From: Maylandia zebra
Lineage: Eukaryota; Chordata; Actinopteri; Cichliformes; Cichlidae
Assembly (NCBI RefSeq): GCF_041146795.1
Contig: NC_135179.1
Span: 14,396,547 to 14,460,546, forward strand
Length of the DNA: 64,000 nt
Reading direction: 5' to 3'
Both the position numbers and the translations under genes were made by a program. The notes beneath the pieces were generated by a model. That model was given only the letters and a program-made list of their open reading frames with translations, was not told the DNA's origin and ran no database searches. Below are positions 48,503 to 61,660 of the stretch, piece after piece (the first letter of the stretch is position 1; each line of letters opens with the position of its first letter).

Positions 48503-51500
48503 ATGTCCAGTATGAGCGCATCAGCTGGAGACGGAGAGCCTTGCACCCCCTTGGATAATGCAAAGGAAGAAGTCAGTGGTCCTACCTGCACTGGAGACAA
48601 CAGTAAACATGTAAGTAACTAGTCTGCAAGGATAATCTACCATCTAGTATGTAGTATGTTGTCATGTATAACACTCTTTAATTAGTATTTGAAGTGCTAA
48701 TGTTGAGTTAGGCTACAGTGGATTTATAGTGCCATCTGTAAACATCCTATAACTTTAGTGAGAGTGGGAAGCAGGTGAAGGAGAGCCTGATGAGGTGGAT
48801 GAATGCTCTGGAGAGAAGAATGAAGGTCAAGAAAAGCAAGACATAATACATGTGAGTGAAAAAGAGCGAGACAGGTGACAGGGGAGCGAGACAGTGTAGA
48901 TGAAAGGAGTAGAAGTAGTGAAGGTAAAGGATTCCATATGCCTGGGGTCATCATCATCAAGTAACGGACAGTACACAAGAGCATTGAAGAAGTGAGTGCA
49001 AACAGGGTGGAGTGGGTGAAGAGGAGTTCCAGGTGTGATTAGTGATAAAAGGACATCAAAAAGGCCTACAAACCTACTGTGATATATGGTTTGGAGACCG
49101 CGACACTGACAAAAATGGCATTTGGGCATTTGCAGGAGAGAGATAGTGGATTTACTGGGCAAAAGATGTTAAATATGGAGCTGGAGGAAAAAAGACAACC
49201 AATGAGATTTGTGGAAGCAGTAAAGGAGGAAATGCAGAGAGTTGGTTTGACAGAGTATAATGGTACAGATGGGTTGAAAGGAGGCAGACGATCCACTGTG
49301 GTGATCCTAAAAGGGTGCAGCTGACAGAAGAACATCAGTGTGCATACTATACTCATGATAATCAACTGCCAGACATATCCTTATTTAAATGTTACTCTGT
49401 CAGTGCTGTCCATTCATTCTCACAAGCTTGATATTGTTATTTTTAGGAATCCTCAATATGCTCAGGCAGCAGTGAAATAAAAAGCCGTGCTGTGGTCAAG
49501 TACTGCGCAGCCCCACCACCTACCAGCTATGCCCTCCTGCAGGAAAAGACCGACTTGAAGCTACCTCCTGCCAACTGGCTGAGAGAAAACCCCCAGCTGG
49601 GCAGCGCTGGGACCACTATATTAGGATCTAGCAGCAAGAGCAAGCCCTTTTCCAGGTATAATTTAGAAAAGGGGGCACGGGTTTAGTTTTTATGGGAAAG
49701 ATTGAATTTGAATTGGTGTCGAGCTCATGACTGAGGTAGATAGGCACCACTTTTATCATTACACCAAGTATTAAATCTTTTGCTTAAATGTAATTTGCGA
49801 AATGGTTAACTATATGGCAAAAATAACTAAAGAGGGCACAGCATGAGTCAGAACCAAATGCAGTTAAAATTATGGATAGGTACACACTGGACAATGCAAA
49901 TGCCCAATGTATACTTTGGCTTTCACCACCACTGGTGTGGGTGTGTCTGAATGAAATCATAAGAAACAAGAAATTAAGAAAAAAATGTTAGTTATATCTT
50001 ATTACCTTATTTAAAAAAAATGGTTTACTTCTCAAGATTACATTTATGAGGATATGCAGCTTTAATACATTCAGTTCTATTTCTTCGAGATGTTGCGACT
50101 ATGTCTGGATGAGAGAAGAAACTAGGTAAAGTTTCTATTAGCAGCAGATATTCTTTTCCTAATTGTGAAAATCTGCTTAGCAGATCACCTGTGTTACTGG
50201 TCCTTATGCACTTGTGGAGACCCATGAAGACTGATACTCTATCCGCAATAAACGAGGTGTGGAATGGAGTATAGCATAGTTGCAAAACTATGGTTCAAAC
50301 TCACAGTGGAGGACTTTTCACTACATAATTCAAAGTACTAAAACCCCCCAAGCTGCTGCACTTTCATTTAGGATGTGAGTGGGTAAATTATGGATACGCT
50401 TGAAGACGAAGACTTTAATTATTGCTATGCAGTTAGTTTGTATTGAGTAAACTGTTTTTCTTCTTTTGCAGTTTTGGGATGGCGTACGAGTTCATCGACT
50501 GCATCGGAGATGATGTTGATGTGGTTTCAGACTCAGAGGTTTGTGGAGCTGCTGCAGAGCTATTTCTTTGTTAGCTTCAGAGGCATGCAGTTGATGTTAA
50601 CAGAATTCTTTTTTTTACCTTCAGAACATCAAGAAGCTTTTGAAAATTCCCTACAGCAAGTCCCATCTGAGTATGGCAGTTCATCGTGTGGGGAGGACTT
50701 TGCTTTTAGATGAGCTGGACATTCAAGAGCTTTTCATGAGATCCTCTCAGGTACAGCCGAGCGACACTTTTTAAAATCAAGAGGATATTGCCTCCATTAT
50801 TAATTTTAACTGTGAAGTAAGGGGCATCTATCAATGTTTAACATAAAAGCTTGATGAATAGGGAGTCCCAATGGATATTTTTCCAGTGATTGATTTATTT
50901 ATTTTTGTGTTATTTATTTCCTGTTCCTGTTTCAGAGAAAATACATTTTTACAGAACTCTAAAACTGATGTTTTAGATTTAGTAAAAACATTGAGAACAT
51001 TTCACCCTGTGCAAAATTGATGTGACACAACAGATTAGTTTCGCCCACTGAAATGTGTAAATGCAATTTTTATTTTTATTTTTTTAACAATATGCTGAAG
51101 TGAATATTGGCTAGTACCAATATTAAAATTATTATTATTGTTATTAATCATGGTAGTAACTGTTAAGTGAATATATTATTTAACTCTCAATGCAACTTAT
51201 GTGTTGTAGACAGGAGACTGGACATGGCTGAAGGAGTTTTACCAGCGGCTAATAGATCAGAAGTGGCAGAGAAAAAAGAAGAGTAAAGAGCACTGGTATC
51301 AAAAAGCAATCCTGTCAAAGTTTCTCTATTATAGGTGAGGAGTTGGCTTTGCTCGAATAAATGCTGGAGTTGAACGAGAGTTATTCTTCAATCTGATAGT
51401 AAAACAACTTTTTTGTTTTCGTTATTGTTTTGTTTCTTGCAGTATAAATGGTGATGGGGCTGCTGAGCCTCAATCAGATGGCCTGAATGAAGGAGAGGAG

Positions 51501-54500
51501 GACAGTGGTGCTGATGAGTTCAGCTCTTCATGGCCTACAGCCTTCACTAGCACGTCTAATGCAGAAGAATCAGAAGCTCCCAAACAGGTAAGTTAAGCTT
51601 TTAGTCATCTCTGGAATTAAATTTTGTATTTGTTCCACATTCAAAAGTATTTTGTGTCACATGAGATGAAATAAAAATGAAGTGTGCTGTTAAATGTGCA
51701 GGAAAGTGTTACCGTCGACAGCAGTTTTGCTTTGGGCCAGGTGACCTCTGTTCCTAAAGAGCAAAACCTCCCGACAATCTTCAACGAAGGAGAGAACGGC
51801 CAGGTAACACAATCTTTTCATCCTTCCTTAATAGTATAATACTACAGCTAAAAGCACATGCCCTGTGTCTACATGTATCTTCTGATTTTTTTATTTTTTA
51901 TTTTTTTACACTTTGATGTCCCTTGCATGACAGGGTTTAAGAAATGACTTTGTACGAAACATCATGTGGACTTTTGAAGACATACACATGTTGGTTGGGT
52001 CCAACATGCCTATTTTCGGTGGTGGTCGTTATCCTGCCGTCAGTCTGAGACTCAGGTAGGATTTTAATTCATTGGTTCCTACCCAGGATCTGAAATTAGC
52101 ACTCGTTAGGAGCTAAATGACAGTGCAGTCATGCATTTTAATTGTATTTCAATTTGATTCTTTTAGCTCCTTCTGGGTATTTGTCTCACCAACATAATGT
52201 TAAATTATTCTTATGACATAATGAAACAGTTATGTAATAGGTTGGCATACATTATGTAGGGCAGCGGTCCCCAACCCCCGGGCCTCGGACCGGTACCGGT
52301 CCATGACTCGTTTGGTACCGGGCCGCGAGAGTTGAGGCTCAGGTGTGAAATGTGTGGTTTTCAGGGTTTTTATCGGTTTTCAGCGTTATTTTGTTACCGT
52401 TTTTATCGTTAACTCAGCTTTCCTGGGTCTTTTCATGTGTGTTATGAATAAATCTTCTTTTTTTCGGTACCAGTACTAGTTTTATTTTGTTGTATTTATC
52501 CGCGACACCTTAAAGGCCGGTCCGTGAAAATATTGTCGGGCATAAACCGGTCCGTGGCACATAAAAGGTTGGAGACTGCTGATGTAGGGCATCATAGCAT
52601 GTAAATATTGTTCCTAGAGTCATCTTTTAATTTAGGATAACTGACTTTAAGAGGTGAACCAGCATCATTGGATTCATCCTGCTACATCCTTCCTGCTCAG
52701 TCTCAAACATCGAACTCTGTGTTTTGTTTTTGTTTTTTTTCAGGGACAACAATAAACCAATCAACATTCTGACAGGTATCGACTACTGGCTTGATAATCT
52801 GATGTGTAACGTCCCAGAACTTGTCATGTGTTTTCACGTTAATGGCATTGTTCAGGTAAGCTAAAATATTTCATACAGTAGCCATGCCTAATAGAAAATC
52901 ATTAGATAAGATGATGGTACTTGGTACTTACAATTTTAATATTGATTTGTTCATCTGAGTGGTGGCTGCTGGAATAAAGCTATTTGCATAATGTGTTTTT
53001 GAGAATTTGGGACTATAAGGCTTCATCCAGAAGGAGGAGACTGTAACTCGCTGCGCAGAGATATTTGAAATTGTTCTATACTGTATGTAAGAATATAATA
53101 CAACAGCACAAGAGACATTAAGGGTGCAGTGGTAAATAAAATCCTGCTTGTCCTTTTGAGATTTAATTTAAGAAGGCCTCCACAGCTTAACAATCAGCAG
53201 GCTTATGGCTTCTTTTAATCAATAACACATGTTCATTAATTAAGTTCATTTTGTGTGTCAGGTCTAAGCTGCAAATGTCATTGGGGAGTAAAACACGAAC
53301 CACAAGCCTAGGCAGTGCCTGTGCCTGTATGTAATGCACTTGGTCGATGTTTCCACCAAGTTTCACTAAAGAGCAGTGTGTACAGCATATATGATCCAAT
53401 TAGTTTTTGGAGCAAATCTCTGCATAAATTAGTTTTTTAAATCAGGGGAAAAATTGCCCTTAGACTTAGTCTACAAGTTCAAAACGATTTCACATTAAAA
53501 GACAAACATGTTGGAATGAAAAATCTGTTAAATGTGAGCTAATTGGTTTAATTAAAAGGATATGTGTGAATGTAATATAGTGAGAGGAATACATAGTTCA
53601 ACTTCATGCTTATGCAAGAGGTTCTCCCATATGCAATTGGTGATCCAATTAAATGGTGGTAATCCTTACTGAAACAATTTGCATATTAATTAGGATAAAG
53701 TTTTTCTTTGCTTGTGGGAAAAATAAATAAATAAATAAAACAACAAGTATTGTGAGCATAAGCAGTTTGTGCTGTGGTGCTCATGGTGGGAAATTTTCTC
53801 ATTGTTTTTGATTTTTACTTCAGAAATACGAGATGATAAAAACAGAGGACATCCCTCATCTGGAGAACTCGACTTTCTCCACGAGAGTCGTGAAAGACAT
53901 CGCCCAAAATGTCCTTTCTTTCCTGAAGTCCAACTGCACTAAGGAGGGTCACACGTACTGGCTTTTCAAAGGTGGGGGGAAAAGTGAGCAGGAATGATCT
54001 AAAAGTTGTATTATTTTGAAAAAGTGTTTTCTAAAGTAATTTCTTAAATCCACAGCCAGTGGGAGTGACATTGTGAAGCTTTATGATCTTACAACTCTGT
54101 GTGAGGAGGCTGAGGAAGAGAAATATCAGAATCCCTTCACTCTTCCTGTGGCTGTATTATTATACAAGTAAGTATCTAAGACAGACAATACGAGCGGCCT
54201 TGTGTTGTAGGAGTCCTGCAGCTGTGAAAAGTGGTTGTAAAGTTTGAAGTGTGGGGGTGGGTGTTTGGATAGCACTGACACCTCACAGCGAGAAGATTCA
54301 GGGTGTAAACCAGTTGAATAGATGTGTGGAGTTCGCCTGTTGTCACGTGACTGCAGTTTTTATCCAGGTGCAGTTTAACAGCTGTCATGTTAGTTTGATT
54401 TCTTCTAAATTGGCCTGAGATGAGGATGTGAATGACATCTGTCTCTGTGTGATAGCCCTTTGATAAACTGTTGAGCTTTGTAAGGTGTAAATCAAATTAA

Positions 54501-57500
54501 ACCAGTAGTTACCGGGCATGCTAGTACGTCAGTGTGTTCTTGTTGTTTTAACTTTATGTTCATGTGTGTGTGACACAGAGTGGCCAGCAACTTGATGCTA
54601 AACGCGCGACAAAACAGAAAGCACTATGGCACAATCAGAACTCTGCTGCTAAACTGTGTCAAACTTCTACATCAAGACAGACATCCTCAGGTAGGTGCAG
54701 ATTTTCAGACAAATGAGAAAGTCGATACTCTTTCCAAGTTAATAACAGGTTGTTTTACGGTGGCCCTGAAAGGTCAAATGAACTGCAACTTAAGAAAACA
54801 CCAGCAAAATAGAAAAAATGCTGCAAAAGGTGACAAAGCACAACAGAAGTTGAATAAAACACAAAGGAAGTAGAAAAAACCTGCGACAGACTGGCCACCT
54901 GTTCAGGTGTACCCTGCCTCTTGCCCTAAGACAGCTGGGATAGGCTCCATCACCCCCGAGACCCTGAAAAGGATGAGCGGAAGAGAATTGATGGATGGAA
55001 GTAGAAAAAACAATGGAAGTGTTTCTGAAGGACTGCACTGAGACACGGTTAAAAGAAGCAGAGGCTTCATGAATGTTGTGAGGGAGAAGAAGTGTGCTTT
55101 TGCAGTGTTTTTCTATTCGCTGCTGTTTTCTTAAGTTAAAAATAATATTTAAATTTAATACTAAACACTAACAGTGTGAGCCTCTTAAAATGTGGAGCGA
55201 TGGACTTGTGGTATAAAGAGGCAAATTTTAGATGACTTTGTCCAACTATTAATGGATCTAAGTCCTTACTATCTTTCTCCTGCTTCTTCTTTGATATTCT
55301 TATTTTCGTATGTATGTTCAGACAGTGGAGAAAATGCAATGTGAAACCACTTGACTAACTCTGAGTATGCCATTACTTAGATTTGATTGAACTTGACTTC
55401 AGCCCTGAGCTCCTCTGTCTTCTGTCTGCTCAGATCATTGCCTCTGCCCACTATATGCTGTCAGAGCTGTTCCAGCTCGACGAGCCTCTTGAAGAAGATG
55501 GAGGGGAGTCGCTGCGGGCCGGTGGTTCAGAGGACAGCTACAGTGACGAAGACAGGGAGGAGGAAGAAGAGGAGGATCTGACGGAGGACAGCGATGATGA
55601 TGGTTCCTACAGTAACTGCTCCAGCCCGCAGGATGATAGCAAAGCGGTGGCTGTGATCCGCTCTGTAGGGGAGCTCTCAGTCCCGGAGAAGTATAGATCC
55701 ACTCACCAGATCAGAGTGAGTGAATCTGTAAAAGTTTCCACAGCCTTCTTAGCATCGACTGAATGGTGGAAAGTGGAGTACAGAAATAAATATCTTTATA
55801 TACATACAAACTAATATTTTCTTTTTCTTTTTTAAACTTCTTCAGCCAAGTTGTGCTTTCCCCGTTTCTCAAGACAAGGAAGAGAGATGCAGACTTGTCC
55901 TGAGCTATGTGCTTAAGGTGACTTTCTGAATGTTTAATGTGAATGTTTGTTTGCCTGCAGTGCAAAAAAAATGTGACTTTTCAAAAAGTTTGACATTCTC
56001 TTCTATATTAAAGGACAAATACACCTACACACATTTACACATCAAAGTCTTCTTGCAGCTCTTGGTTTATAAACTGTTTTGTTAAACTGCCTGAAGTGAT
56101 CTCAGTGTCTGTTTGGTTTGTCTGATGTTTAAAAATGGGGGGGAAAAGTGTGGTTTTGAAAAGAAGTGAGGTTGTCAGATGTCTGTAGACGGTGTCCCAT
56201 CTCTGCTACAGACAAGCAGCTTCAGGCTACAATAACTGCTACTGCCTGGATCTGTTATTGGACTGTTGGTGGTCAAGATGCATTATGTATAAAAGTCTAG
56301 GTGTCAATTTGGACACGTCGAAACAATATGTTACTAAATTGATTGGATACAGTTTTGTAATGCTGTAACATAATCCACAGGGATTAAAGGCGGTGGATGG
56401 CAGCATCAAGAAAGAGAGCGATCTTCCAGCTGCTGACCCCAACACACCCATCCCTCTCAAATATGAAGACCGAAGTGCTACTGGAGCCTGTGCAACTGAG
56501 AAAGGCATCTCTCTCCTGCTTGAAAGGGGTAAAAACAACTTATAATACTGCAGAAGAAAACGTGATATAGACAAACATGGTTTTCACTGAGGCTTCCTTT
56601 TCCTGTCTTCTTGCTTTTTAAGCAGCAGGTCCCTTGCAAGGGGAGCCGAAGCACACAACACGCTCAGGGATGATCCCCGGCTCCTGGCAGCATCATATGA
56701 AGCTGAAACTCTTCTTCAAAGCCTCAAAGGCCTACTACGTCCTCTCTGATGCGGCCACTAACTTGCTGAAGTATGGGCGAGCGTTGCGTTACATCAAGCT
56801 ATCTCTGCAGTGTTATGGTGAGGTTCTTTAACTGTTTCATAATCAATTAATTGAAACTTAAACTACATTTCTTTGTTGTTTAATTTTAATCTCGACAGTG
56901 ACAAGTTTCTTCAAAATTGTCTTCTTCCATCCCCTCATCTTCCAGATGCCTATTGTTCAGTGAGCGGTACACTGCACCCACATGTGCTGCTGTTTCACAG
57001 CCAGTGCCTGTCTCTGTGTGGGGACATCCAGCTGATGTTGGCTCAAAATGCAAACAACAGAGCAGCTTACCTGGAGGAATACAGCTACCAGACCAAAGAG
57101 GACCAGGAGATTCTGCACAGCCTGCACAGAGAGAGCAGCTGCCAGGGTCAGTCTCTAAAGAGAAATTCAGTATATTGATATTCCTGCTGCTATGGTGTGC
57201 AGTGTCTTAAATATTTCACTGTCTTCAAAGTCATTCACAATAAATTGTTTAGCAAAATGTCCTAAAAAGTATTCCATTCCTTTTATTCTCTATCTACTAG
57301 CCTTCAGCATGGCAACAGACCTAGCGATGGACCCAGAGTACCAGCTGTTTGTTAGCAGCAAGTGCTATGAGGCAGCATATGAACTACTTGTCTCTGAGCC
57401 TTTGAAAGATCTTACTTCAGATCAGCTGAGTCAGGTTCTCAAACGACTGGGGAACATACGCAATGAGATGGGAGTCTATTACATGAACCAGGCTGCAGCC

Positions 57501-60500
57501 ATGCAGGCTGAGAAAGAGGGTAAGTTACATTACAGCAAATGCAGTTTGTTTAAAAGAGTACGGCGAGAGTTATTCTTTCTTTTTCTTTTTTTTGTAGTAT
57601 ATCACCAGCCTTTTTATTCTCCTGTTCCCCTTCTAGTGAAGAAGTCTGTGTCTGCAGCAGAGCAGGAGATGTGGAAAAAGAGCTTTGGCTTCTTTGAGAA
57701 AGGGATGAAGGACTTTGAAGCCATTGGGGACAGCACTAACACAGCCTTACTGCTGTGTAATACTGGCAGGCTGATGAGAATCTGTGCCCAGGCCCACTGT
57801 AACCTCTCTGGCGATGAAGGCAGAGGAGAGTTTTCACCTGAAGAGGCTCTTTACTACAACAAGGTGCCACACTGACGTTTTCTTAAATTCTTGATTAAGT
57901 GTTCTTACTAACACTCTGCTTTTTTTGTTTTTTTTCAACCATCTGTCTCACTGCATCTTGACTGTGCCTAATCATACTATCTTTGCAATATTACCTCAGG
58001 CTATAGACTACTACCTGCAGGCCATGAAAGCATTGGCAAGCAGAGAGAAGCACTCAGCAGTGTGGGACAGTGTAAACTGGGAATTGTCCACTACGTACTT
58101 CACACTGGCCACCCTTCTGCAGGACTATGCCCCAGTATCCAGGAAGGCCCAGGAACAGGTGGGTTTTAACACATTTGGAGCTAGGTAGAATATTAAGGCT
58201 TTAACACATTTTACATTATTAAGGATATCAAAATCGTACTTGCATATATTTTTGGCTAGTTTACACGGTACATGCAATTTATATTCACTGCAGTTCTCCC
58301 TCTTTTGCTAATGATGCATGTGTGGACACCTTCCCTTTGTTATCAGATCACTTTGGTCTACTTGTCTGACTTGTAGCCTTTTTGTGTCAGGACCAGCTCT
58401 GCGCTGATAAAGGGACACACACTGTGCATGAATTGGGTCAGCAAACACCACACACCCCACTTGAATAATCATTATAGTGAATCTTTGGCTGGAAAATGAT
58501 TTCAGTCCATTAGTCACTCTTGTTGGTAGCACTTCAGTTTACAGCTTTATCCTTGCTATGCTGAATCTCTCACACTTGCAGCTGAGAAAGAATTCCTCAT
58601 TTCGCCAAAAAAAGCAAGGACAAGATTTTTTTTTTTTGGGGGGGGGGGTATTTTTGTTTATCTGCTTTGTTTTGTTGTTTGTTTGTTTTTTATGTTTTTA
58701 TCATATTGTATTATACCTGATATCATCATTTCTCAGCCATGAAAGTAAATAAATATTGTGTTTTAATCATATTTTCATCACATTTACAAGTACATTTTAT
58801 TTCTTATTTTTCATACACAGTAATTTTTTATTTATCCATTCCTGTTTGTCTTACCAGATTGAGCGAGAGGTGACCGAAGCAATGATGAAGTCTCTCAAGT
58901 ACTGCGACCTGCAGACTGACTCTGCTCGGCAGCCACTCTACCAGTACAGAGCCGCCACCATCCACCACCGCTTGGCTTCTATGTACCACAGCTGTTTTCG
59001 CAATCAGGTGGGAAGTTATGTAAAATTATAGAACAGTAGAAAACCATTCTCCTTTCCAATGTCTTGGATGCTCTTTGTGTTAATAATTGGCATTTATTGG
59101 CTCAATGCTTTTTATGCATGCCAAAAATAAAATATGTGACTCTGGGTAAGGAAACGACGTTCACGCTGACTAGAAAAGAAGAGAAGTGGGATACGCTGCC
59201 TGTCTTTATACTTGTAGCGGTATAATGAGCTGATGGATGTCTGTGTTTCTGGCTGTAATTGTGTGACAGGTGGGGGATGAACACTTGAGAAAGCAGCATC
59301 GGAGCTTGGCAGAGCTTCACTACAGCAAGGCTGTCAGTTTATTCCTCAGCCTCAAAGACGCACCCTGCGAGCTGCTCCGCACGTTACTGGAGAGGGTGGC
59401 TTTTGCTGAGTTTACGATGGCAGGTGCGCAGCTATTCATTATGATGACTATCACAATGTTGGCTGCAATGTTTTGTTTTATTTTTGTCAGATGAGGGTTG
59501 AATTGAAAAACAGTGTTTCTTTTCAAAGCCTCTTTTGATAATTCTTCATGTTGTTTGTCCACAGGTCAGAACAGCAGCACAGCTAAGCTGAAGAGCCTGA
59601 CTGGGGCAATAGAGATCATGACAGAAACCCGCCATGCTTTCCAGCTGATTCATAAAGAGCTACAGGAGGAGCAGACAGAGGTGAGTTTCACAGTAGCTCA
59701 TGGAGGATTTTTCCTGGCTCAGGGGTGTGATTTATGCACTTAAGCATACAGCACAGGCAGGGAGTTTCAAATTCCTTATTTAACAAAAATCTAAGTGTTT
59801 TCTGACCATTTAATAAATCGAATGAGTGTATATTATGTTAATGAAGCCCCAGTAACCCCATTACAGCTAAATTCTTCTGAGTAGTAAAAATAACTTGGTG
59901 GAAATGACTGAATTTGTAAAGCTTTGGTAACATACAGTCTTTTCCTTCTACTTCTTGTTCCATAGTTGAATGAAACAGACTCTGCTGAGTCAGCAGAGTC
60001 TTCCGACGTAGCCAATGGCCCAATGGCAGGACTGAACCTCCAGGAAGTGATGAAGTTAATTGGCGTATTTGAGCCCAGTTTCTCCTTCCTGCTCCTGCAG
60101 GTGATCAAACTGATGACGACAGCGAAACGTAAACCAAGGTGAGCTCCAGTATGAAAGCTGGTTAGGAAATCTACTTAAATTTTACACAGACCTTTATTTT
60201 AATATCAGTCTTTAATGTCACTGCCTTATTGCTTACCATCATGAGATGGCAAGAAGCTATTGCTGTAAAACAGCCATAAAATAATAAAAGAAACCCATTG
60301 GGACTAGATCAAACTTTTAGGGAAAAGTTCCTGGATTTAATGAAACAAGAAACATTTAAAGGTGATATAATAAAGCTAAAATAGATCATACTCTTTACTG
60401 TTTATCACATTGTAATAATTAAGTAGCGGTCCTACCTGACAGTATACGGGTACAGCAACATTTACTATGACTACATGAAATGTATTTAAAAAGGAAAAAA

Positions 60501-60743
60501 CAAGAACAAAAGAGATTAATTGTGAATTTAAGCAACCTTTTCATCTGCCCTTTTGAACTCTTTCATCTTTATTGCAGCAATAAGGACGATGAGCTGCTGA
60601 AAACCTATAAGAATGTATACTCCAAGCTGCTTCGTGCTGAGAAAAACGCTCCTCTTGTCAGCCGCGTCGAACTCTACGTTGAGCTCCTGCAGCAGCTGAT
60701 GCAGCGGACAGGAAGTGACGACACAGGCACACGCAAGCCATAA
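48503..60743 (+). CDS. edrf1: Erythroid differentiation-related factor 1, 25 coding exons
   Basis: Exons: 48503-48610, 49447-49655, 50472-50538, 50625-50750, 51210-51334, 51443-51587, 51702-51803, 51934-52055, 52744-52855, 53824-53971, 54056-54167, 54579-54690, 55434-55715, 55846-55917, 56381-56528, 56626-56817, 56946-57146, 57301-57519, 57637-57863, 58000-58158, 58858-59007, 59270-59423, 59565-59680, 59966-60138, 60578-60743. They sum to 3747 bases, 1248 residues, with all phases consistent; human EDRF1 is about 1238 (from memory). Highly conserved blocks include LKLPPANWLRE, GMAYEFID, TGDWTWLKEFYQRLIDQKW, NMPIFGGGRYPAVSLRLRDN and DPEYQ. An acidic Ser/Glu/Asp stretch lies at about 515-553, and helical TPR-like repeats fill the C-terminal half. 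EDRF1 is linked to erythroid gene expression in mammals; its biochemical role is poorly known. The second ATG (48512) has the better Kozak context and would give 1245 residues. Confidence 0.95.
48765..49325 (+). mobile_element. Decayed RTE-like LINE fragment in edrf1 intron 1
   Basis: Broken frames carry, in order, ALERRMKVKKSKT, a LGSSSSSNGQ block and VIYGLETATLTKM (about 49077-49115). GHLQERDSGFTGQKMLNMEL and FVEAVKEEMQRVGLTE (about 49130-49250) follow. These match the region from the end of the reverse transcriptase to the C-terminus of the common fish endonuclease/reverse-transcriptase LINE of RTE-like type. Stops and indels show an old copy. Confidence 0.7.
52262..52581. mobile_element. 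Non-autonomous hAT element in edrf1 intron 8
   Basis: Ends are CAGCGGTCCCCAACC (left) and GGTTGGAGACTGCTG (right), inverted repeats with two mismatches in 15. Perfect 8-bp duplications ATGTAGGG flank it (52254-52261, 52582-52589). Inside, CGGACCGGTACCGGTCC and a mirrored GGTCCGTG part form subterminal repeats. It is a 320-bp MITE without transposase. It is more than 160 bp from the nearest exon and does not disturb the splice sites. Confidence 0.93.
54881..54996 (+). mobile_element. 5'-truncated SINE in edrf1 intron 12
   Basis: This 116-bp copy contains only the 3' part (CTGCGACAGACTGGC-type start, GGGATAGGCTCCA, CCTGAAAAGGATGAGCGGAA and a GATGG tail) of the same SINE family as 906-1297. It is flanked by perfect 15-bp duplications GGAAGTAGAAAAAAC (54866-54880, 54997-55011), showing target-primed retrotransposition of a truncated copy. 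Confidence 0.88.
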
Positions 60744-61288
60744 CAAGGAAGACGCTCAAGAATCTGACTCTGCTCTCTGGACCTCGCCGAACTTCCAGGG
60801 TACATTTTGGAGAAGACTTGACATCCTCAAAGATGCGATGATATAAAATAATGGCTTGTAGTCACAATAACAGGCAAACACTCAGGCCAACCTGTCTTAC
60901 TCTGAATTACAGTCTCAAGGCTAACTTCACCTCCAGCGCCTTCATCTTTTTCTAACATTTGCATCACAGGTTTTAAACTGTACATTTTTGTGAAGACTTG
61001 TAAATTCAGATGCTATTATTTAATTTTATGATGGCTTAGCTAGTTTTAGGTCACTTCTAAAGCTCTTACGCATTTATGACTGTACCAAACATCTAAAATT
61101 ATTATTATTTTATTTTTATTTTTTTTCTACAGACACAAAAAATGTGATGACAATTTAAAAGCGGTTATTACCAAATGTAAATGCAACACAAAGGAGCTTA
61201 AAAATAACAAGCTTAGCAAAATATTCTTTTCAATTTAATTGGCGTTTTTGATATTCAATAATGCCAGTGAAGCTGTGAATAAAATAAA
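60744..61288 (+). other. edrf1: Probable edrf1 3' UTR with polyadenylation signals
   Basis: Non-coding, AT-rich sequence after the stop codon. Overlapping AATAAA signals at 61278-61283 and 61283-61288 are the best candidates for the transcript end; another AATAAA occurs near 61354. Confidence 0.55.
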
Positions 61289-61660
61289 CTGATGTGTGAC
61301 AGGCTTAAATAAGCTAAAACGTGTTATTTGCTTTTCCAAAAACTAGAATGTGCAATAAATTGGAAGCATACAGTGGAAGCTTTAGAGGTTAGTTCGTCCA
61401 CAGTGCTGTTGAGGGTTTTTTTGTTTTTTTTTTTTGTTTTTTTTTTTTTTTTAAATCAGCATGGTTTGCTGTGGGACGATAATAATAAAATGTTTTTGAA
61501 TTTCATCCTGTGATATATTGTTTTCTCTTAAATTGTTGCTTGCTAACGATATGCATTTGACACCAGTTTGCAAAAGTACTGTATCTCTGGGGAAAAAAAA
61601 AAAAAAAAAAAGTACAGTTTGCTTTGCCATCAAACTAGCCCCTGCAATTTTCAAGGCAGC
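61289..61660. other. Intergenic stretch after edrf1
   Basis: Poly-T blocks (about 61418-61452) and a poly-A run (about 61593-61611). No exon is supported, but a weak acceptor GCAG immediately before the following ATG cannot be excluded. Confidence 0.5.

Noticed and set aside
48724..49365. Additional edrf1 or novel exons in intron 1
   Set aside because: The coding similarity there is to a decayed RTE-like LINE, with stops and indels.
53187..53399. 70-residue minus-strand frame in edrf1 intron 9
   Set aside because: No motif, no coding bias and no splice context.
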